The position numbers and the translations under genes were made by a program. From the NCBI GenBank assembly GCA_019912505.1, contig JAIOIM010000517.1, positions 1 to 8,083 on the forward strand: a stretch of DNA of 8,083 nucleotides, read 5' to 3'. Shown piece after piece: positions 6,341 through 8,083 of this stretch. Under the pieces are notes generated by a model. That model made no database searches. It was given only the letters and a program-made list of their open reading frames with translations, and was not told the origin of the DNA. How positions within the stretch are numbered: position 1 is the first letter of the stretch; every line of letters starts with the position of its first letter. The stretch comes from Ignavibacteriaceae bacterium. Lineage in GTDB: Bacteria > Bacteroidota > Ignavibacteria > Ignavibacteriales > Ignavibacteriaceae.

Positions 6341-6880
6341 GTGATAATTACAAAAGTTAATATTGAGGGACTTCTTATATTTGAGCCGCGGGTGTTTGAA
6401 GATGAGCGGGGATATTTTTTTGAATCGTATAACAAAAAAGTATTTACTGAACACGTTGGCGATGTTTCATTTTTTCAAGATAATATTTCCAAGTCGATGA
6501 AAGGGACTGTGCGTGGGCTTCACTATCAAGTAGGAGAATTTGCACAGGGTAAACTGTGTCAGGTATTATTAGGCAGTGTTCTCGATGTTGCTCTTGATAT
6601 TAGATTTGGTTCCCCTACTTTTGGAGAATATTTTGAAGTTGAACTCTCCTCAAAAAACCACAAGCAGCTATGGATACCATCTGGTTTCGCGCATGGATTT
6701 TCGGTTCTGTCCGAGGAAGCAATTTTTATGTATAAATGCACAAACCTCTATAGCAAAGCTCACGAAAGAGCAATTTTGTACAATGATCCGCAACTTGGAA
6801 TTGATTGGAAAGTGGATAACCCCATTGTTTCCGAAAAAGATTTGGATGCCAAGATGTTTAAGGAAATTGAGAAGGAGTGA
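6341..6880 (+). CDS. rmlC: dTDP-4-dehydrorhamnose 3,5-epimerase
   Basis: This cupin-fold enzyme epimerises dTDP-4-keto-6-deoxyglucose at C3 and C5, the third step of dTDP-L-rhamnose synthesis (also rfbC). The 179 residues are of normal length. Visible: VFEDERGYFFESYN (18-31), FFQDNISKSMKGTVRGLHYQ (44-63) with catalytic H61, AQGKLCQVLLG with K71, DVALDIR (82-88), LWIPSGFAHGF (110-120) and Tyr131 in YKCTNLY, the expected acid. It starts at GTG (6341), 3 bp after the rmlA stop, with an AGGA 10 bp upstream; no ATG stands in a suitable place. The short length and DNA-sugar context could suggest a 3,4-ketoisomerase (FdtA/QdtA), but those lack the RGLHYQ and YKCTN motifs and are shorter. The C-terminal codons run into a GA-rich word tract, which supplies the stop. 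Confidence 0.95.
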   Translation: MIITKVNIEGLLIFEPRVFEDERGYFFESYNKKVFTEHVGDVSFFQDNISKSMKGTVRGLHYQVGEFAQGKLCQVLLGSVLDVALDIRFGSPTFGEYFEVELSSKNHKQLWIPSGFAHGFSVLSEEAIFMYKCTNLYSKAHERAILYNDPQLGIDWKVDNPIVSEKDLDAKMFKEIEKE

Positions 6881-6923
6881 GGGGAAGTTGAGTGATGAGA
6901 AATTATTTAACTTTCCCAAGTAG

Positions 6924-7220
6924 TTTCCAAAGGAGAAAGCATAATCTTTAACGGATCAAATTTGCAGATCTTCACGTTCTGTTAGCGCGAATATAGCCGA
7001 AGCTTTTAGAAAGAGAATTTATCCTAAATCCTTTATCTTAAAATTAAATACTTCTGAAGCTGAAGCTGCAGAGACTCAAGTCTGGATTGCCTTTGCCAGA
7101 GATTGTGGCTATTTAACAAGTAAAGATGCGGAACATTAGCTTAACGAATATGAAAAAATAATTGGCAGGTTGGTAACTATGCCAAACAAAGGGGAGATGT
7201 GGAATCCTCTCAGTCAATAA
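6924..7220 (+). pseudogene. Broken four-helix-bundle protein gene (S23/IVP family)
   Basis: One frame reads FPKEKA-stop-SLTDQICRSSRSVSANIAEAFRKR, then a KLNTSEAEAAETQVW segment and DCGYLTSKDAEH-stop-LNEYEKIIGRL, ending MPNKGEMWNPLSQ and TAA. These are the hallmarks of the small four-helix-bundle proteins first seen in 23S rRNA intervening sequences: (S/L)TDQIRRSSRSV, SANIAEA, EAAETQ, CGYL and a final MW. Two nonsense codons interrupt it (TAA 6942-6944, where the family usually has Tyr; TAG 7137-7139) and there is no frameshift. About 25 N-terminal residues and the start codon are missing, since the frame upstream is stopped at 6921-6923 by rmlC-side DNA. The wild-type protein has no established function, though the family is often found inside polysaccharide loci. 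It is almost certainly not expressed as an intact protein. Confidence 0.85.
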
Positions 7221-7305
7221 GCGTCATTACTCATTTTCCTATTGCCCAACCTTCCCGATATTCTATTCCCCATTATCTTACATAGCATTGTTCAATTTGA
7301 AAGGT

Positions 7306-7313
7306 TATATTTG
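7306..7313 (+). promoter_or_regulatory. -7 box TATATTTG upstream of the aminotransferase gene
   Basis: This is a perfect TAnnTTTG match ending 26 bp before the ATG at 7340, identical to the box before vapB, including the following CAG. A TTG at 7288-7290 is only 15 bp upstream, shorter than the 20 bp seen elsewhere, so the -33 element is uncertain. If real, the aminotransferase gene has its own promoter rather than depending on rmlAC. The preceding 7221-7300 holds C/T-rich filler and no gene. Confidence 0.5.
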
Positions 7314-7339
7314 CAGACAAAAATAATGTGAAAAGGAAA

Positions 7340-8083
7340 ATGAAAGTACCACTATTAGATTTAAAACCTCAGTATCAGGCATTAAAAAAGGAATTAGATG
7401 AAGCCCTTATTAACGTGGCTGAATCGCAATATTTTATTTTAGGTCCCGAAGTTGACGGGATGGAAAAGGAATTTGAACAATTCTTAAAAGTTAAACATGC
7501 TCTTGGTGTATCATCCGGAACAGATGCACTGATTCTTGCATTAATGGCTCTCGGAATCGGTGAGGGTGACGAAGTTATTGTTCCTACCTTTTCTTTTTTT
7601 GCGACCGCCGGTGTAGTTGCAAGACTAAATGCTAAACCCGTCCTCGCTGACTGTGAGCCGGTTACAATGAATATCGATCCTAACGATATTGAGCATAGAA
7701 TTACAAAAAAAACAAAAGCAATTATTCCGGTTCACTTGTACGGTCAATCAGCCGACATGGGCGCTATTATGCAAATTGCACGCAAGCATAATCTTTATGT
7801 AGTTGAAGATGGCGCACAGGCAATAAGCGCACAGTACAAAGACGGTCGCGCTGTTGGTACCATTGGCGACTTCGGCTGTTATTCATTTTTCCCGAGTAAA
7901 AATCTTGGTTGCTTTGGCGATGGCGGACTTTTAGTAACGAACGATGATAAGATGGAACACACTGCTCACATAATGCGTGTGCATGGCGGTGAACCAAAAT
8001 ATTATCATAGCGTGCTGGGCGGAAATTTTAGATTGGATGCAATACAAGCCGCTGTGTTGAGGGTTAAGCTTCCTCACCTCGAC
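7340..8083 (+). CDS. PLP-dependent sugar aminotransferase, DegT/DnrJ/EryC1/StrS family, 5' part
   Basis: The 248 codons before the right edge encode the PLP-binding large domain of a nucleotide-sugar aminotransferase, which transfers an amino group, usually from glutamate, to a keto-sugar. Visible: the family start PLLDLKPQY; ILGPEVDGMEKEF (33-45); the phosphate-binding SSGTDAL (58-64); GDEVIVPTFSFFAT (76-89); PVHLYGQ (130-136); VEDGAQ with D157 (pyridine-nitrogen partner) and Q160; and SFFPSKNLGCFGDGG (182-196) with Schiff-base Lys187. MRVHGG and FRLDAIQAAVL (230-240) follow as expected. Full-length members have about 360-390 residues, so roughly a third is outside the window. The start is the ATG at 7340, after AAAAGGAAA. 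The PSKNLGCFGDGG form is common in enzymes acting on 3-keto UDP- or dTDP-sugars, but the exact substrate cannot be read from this part. Confidence 0.93.
   Translation, partial: MKVPLLDLKPQYQALKKELDEALINVAESQYFILGPEVDGMEKEFEQFLKVKHALGVSSGTDALILALMALGIGEGDEVIVPTFSFFATAGVVARLNAKPVLADCEPVTMNIDPNDIEHRITKKTKAIIPVHLYGQSADMGAIMQIARKHNLYVVEDGAQAISAQYKDGRAVGTIGDFGCYSFFPSKNLGCFGDGGLLVTNDDKMEHTAHIMRVHGGEPKYYHSVLGGNFRLDAIQAAVLRVKLPHLD

Noticed and set aside
6576..6923. 115-codon + strand frame overlapping rmlC
   Set aside because: It is rmlC read in another frame; rmlC carries all its family motifs in the correct frame. Only the last codons of this frame touch the broken S23-type gene.
6957..6966. CAAATTTGCA as a promoter for downstream genes
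   Set aside because: It lies inside the conserved DQI-RRSS-coding stretch of the S23-type pseudogene, is explained by it, and lacks the T of TAnnTTTG.

Overview
The window looks like part of a cell-surface polysaccharide (capsule or O-antigen) biosynthesis locus from an AT-rich Gram-negative bacterium of the Bacteroidota/Chlorobi/Ignavibacteria side of the tree. Three things support this: nucleotide-sugar genes next to a Wzi-type outer-membrane barrel gene, -7 promoter boxes of the Bacteroidota form TAnnTTTG (clear at 4466-4473 and 7306-7313), and word-like degenerate repeats in the intergenic DNA. The assignment is an inference; no rRNA or other phylogenetic marker is present. Every recognisable gene is on the + strand.

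Layout. Positions 2-967 hold the 3' three quarters of a UDP-glucose 6-dehydrogenase gene (ugd). A 625-bp gene-free stretch follows, built of a purine-rich tract, a 301-bp central segment and a matching pyrimidine-rich tract. Next come a UDP-glucuronate decarboxylase (UDP-xylose synthase, 1593-2537) and, 13 bp later, a Wzi-like outer-membrane protein gene (2551-4188). Another gene-free stretch (4189-4497, dense in short repeats) leads to a type II toxin-antitoxin pair, vapB-vapC (4498-5132, 4-bp overlap). After 338 bp of repeat-like DNA come rmlA (5471-6337) and rmlC (6341-6880), 3 bp apart. A broken four-helix-bundle (S23/IVP-type) gene lies at 6924-7220. Last is the first 248 codons of a DegT/DnrJ/EryC1/StrS sugar aminotransferase, running off the window from 7340.

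How the genes fit together. Ugd oxidises UDP-glucose to UDP-glucuronate, and the decarboxylase turns that into UDP-xylose, so the first two enzymes form a complete two-step route. RmlA makes dTDP-glucose, and RmlC is the 3,5-epimerase of dTDP-rhamnose synthesis; RmlB and RmlD are not in the window. The aminotransferase implies an amino sugar as well. The Wzi-like barrel would act at the outer membrane, where the polymer is anchored or exported.

I see no wholly new protein system. The most unusual material is between the genes: nested inverted words around 1174-1474, short repeats on both sides of vapBC, an AT-rich palindromic element on the vapBC promoter, and a decayed S23-type gene abutting rmlC. 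Each transcription unit is separated from the next by about 120-625 bp of such DNA, which suggests a mosaic, shuffled locus.
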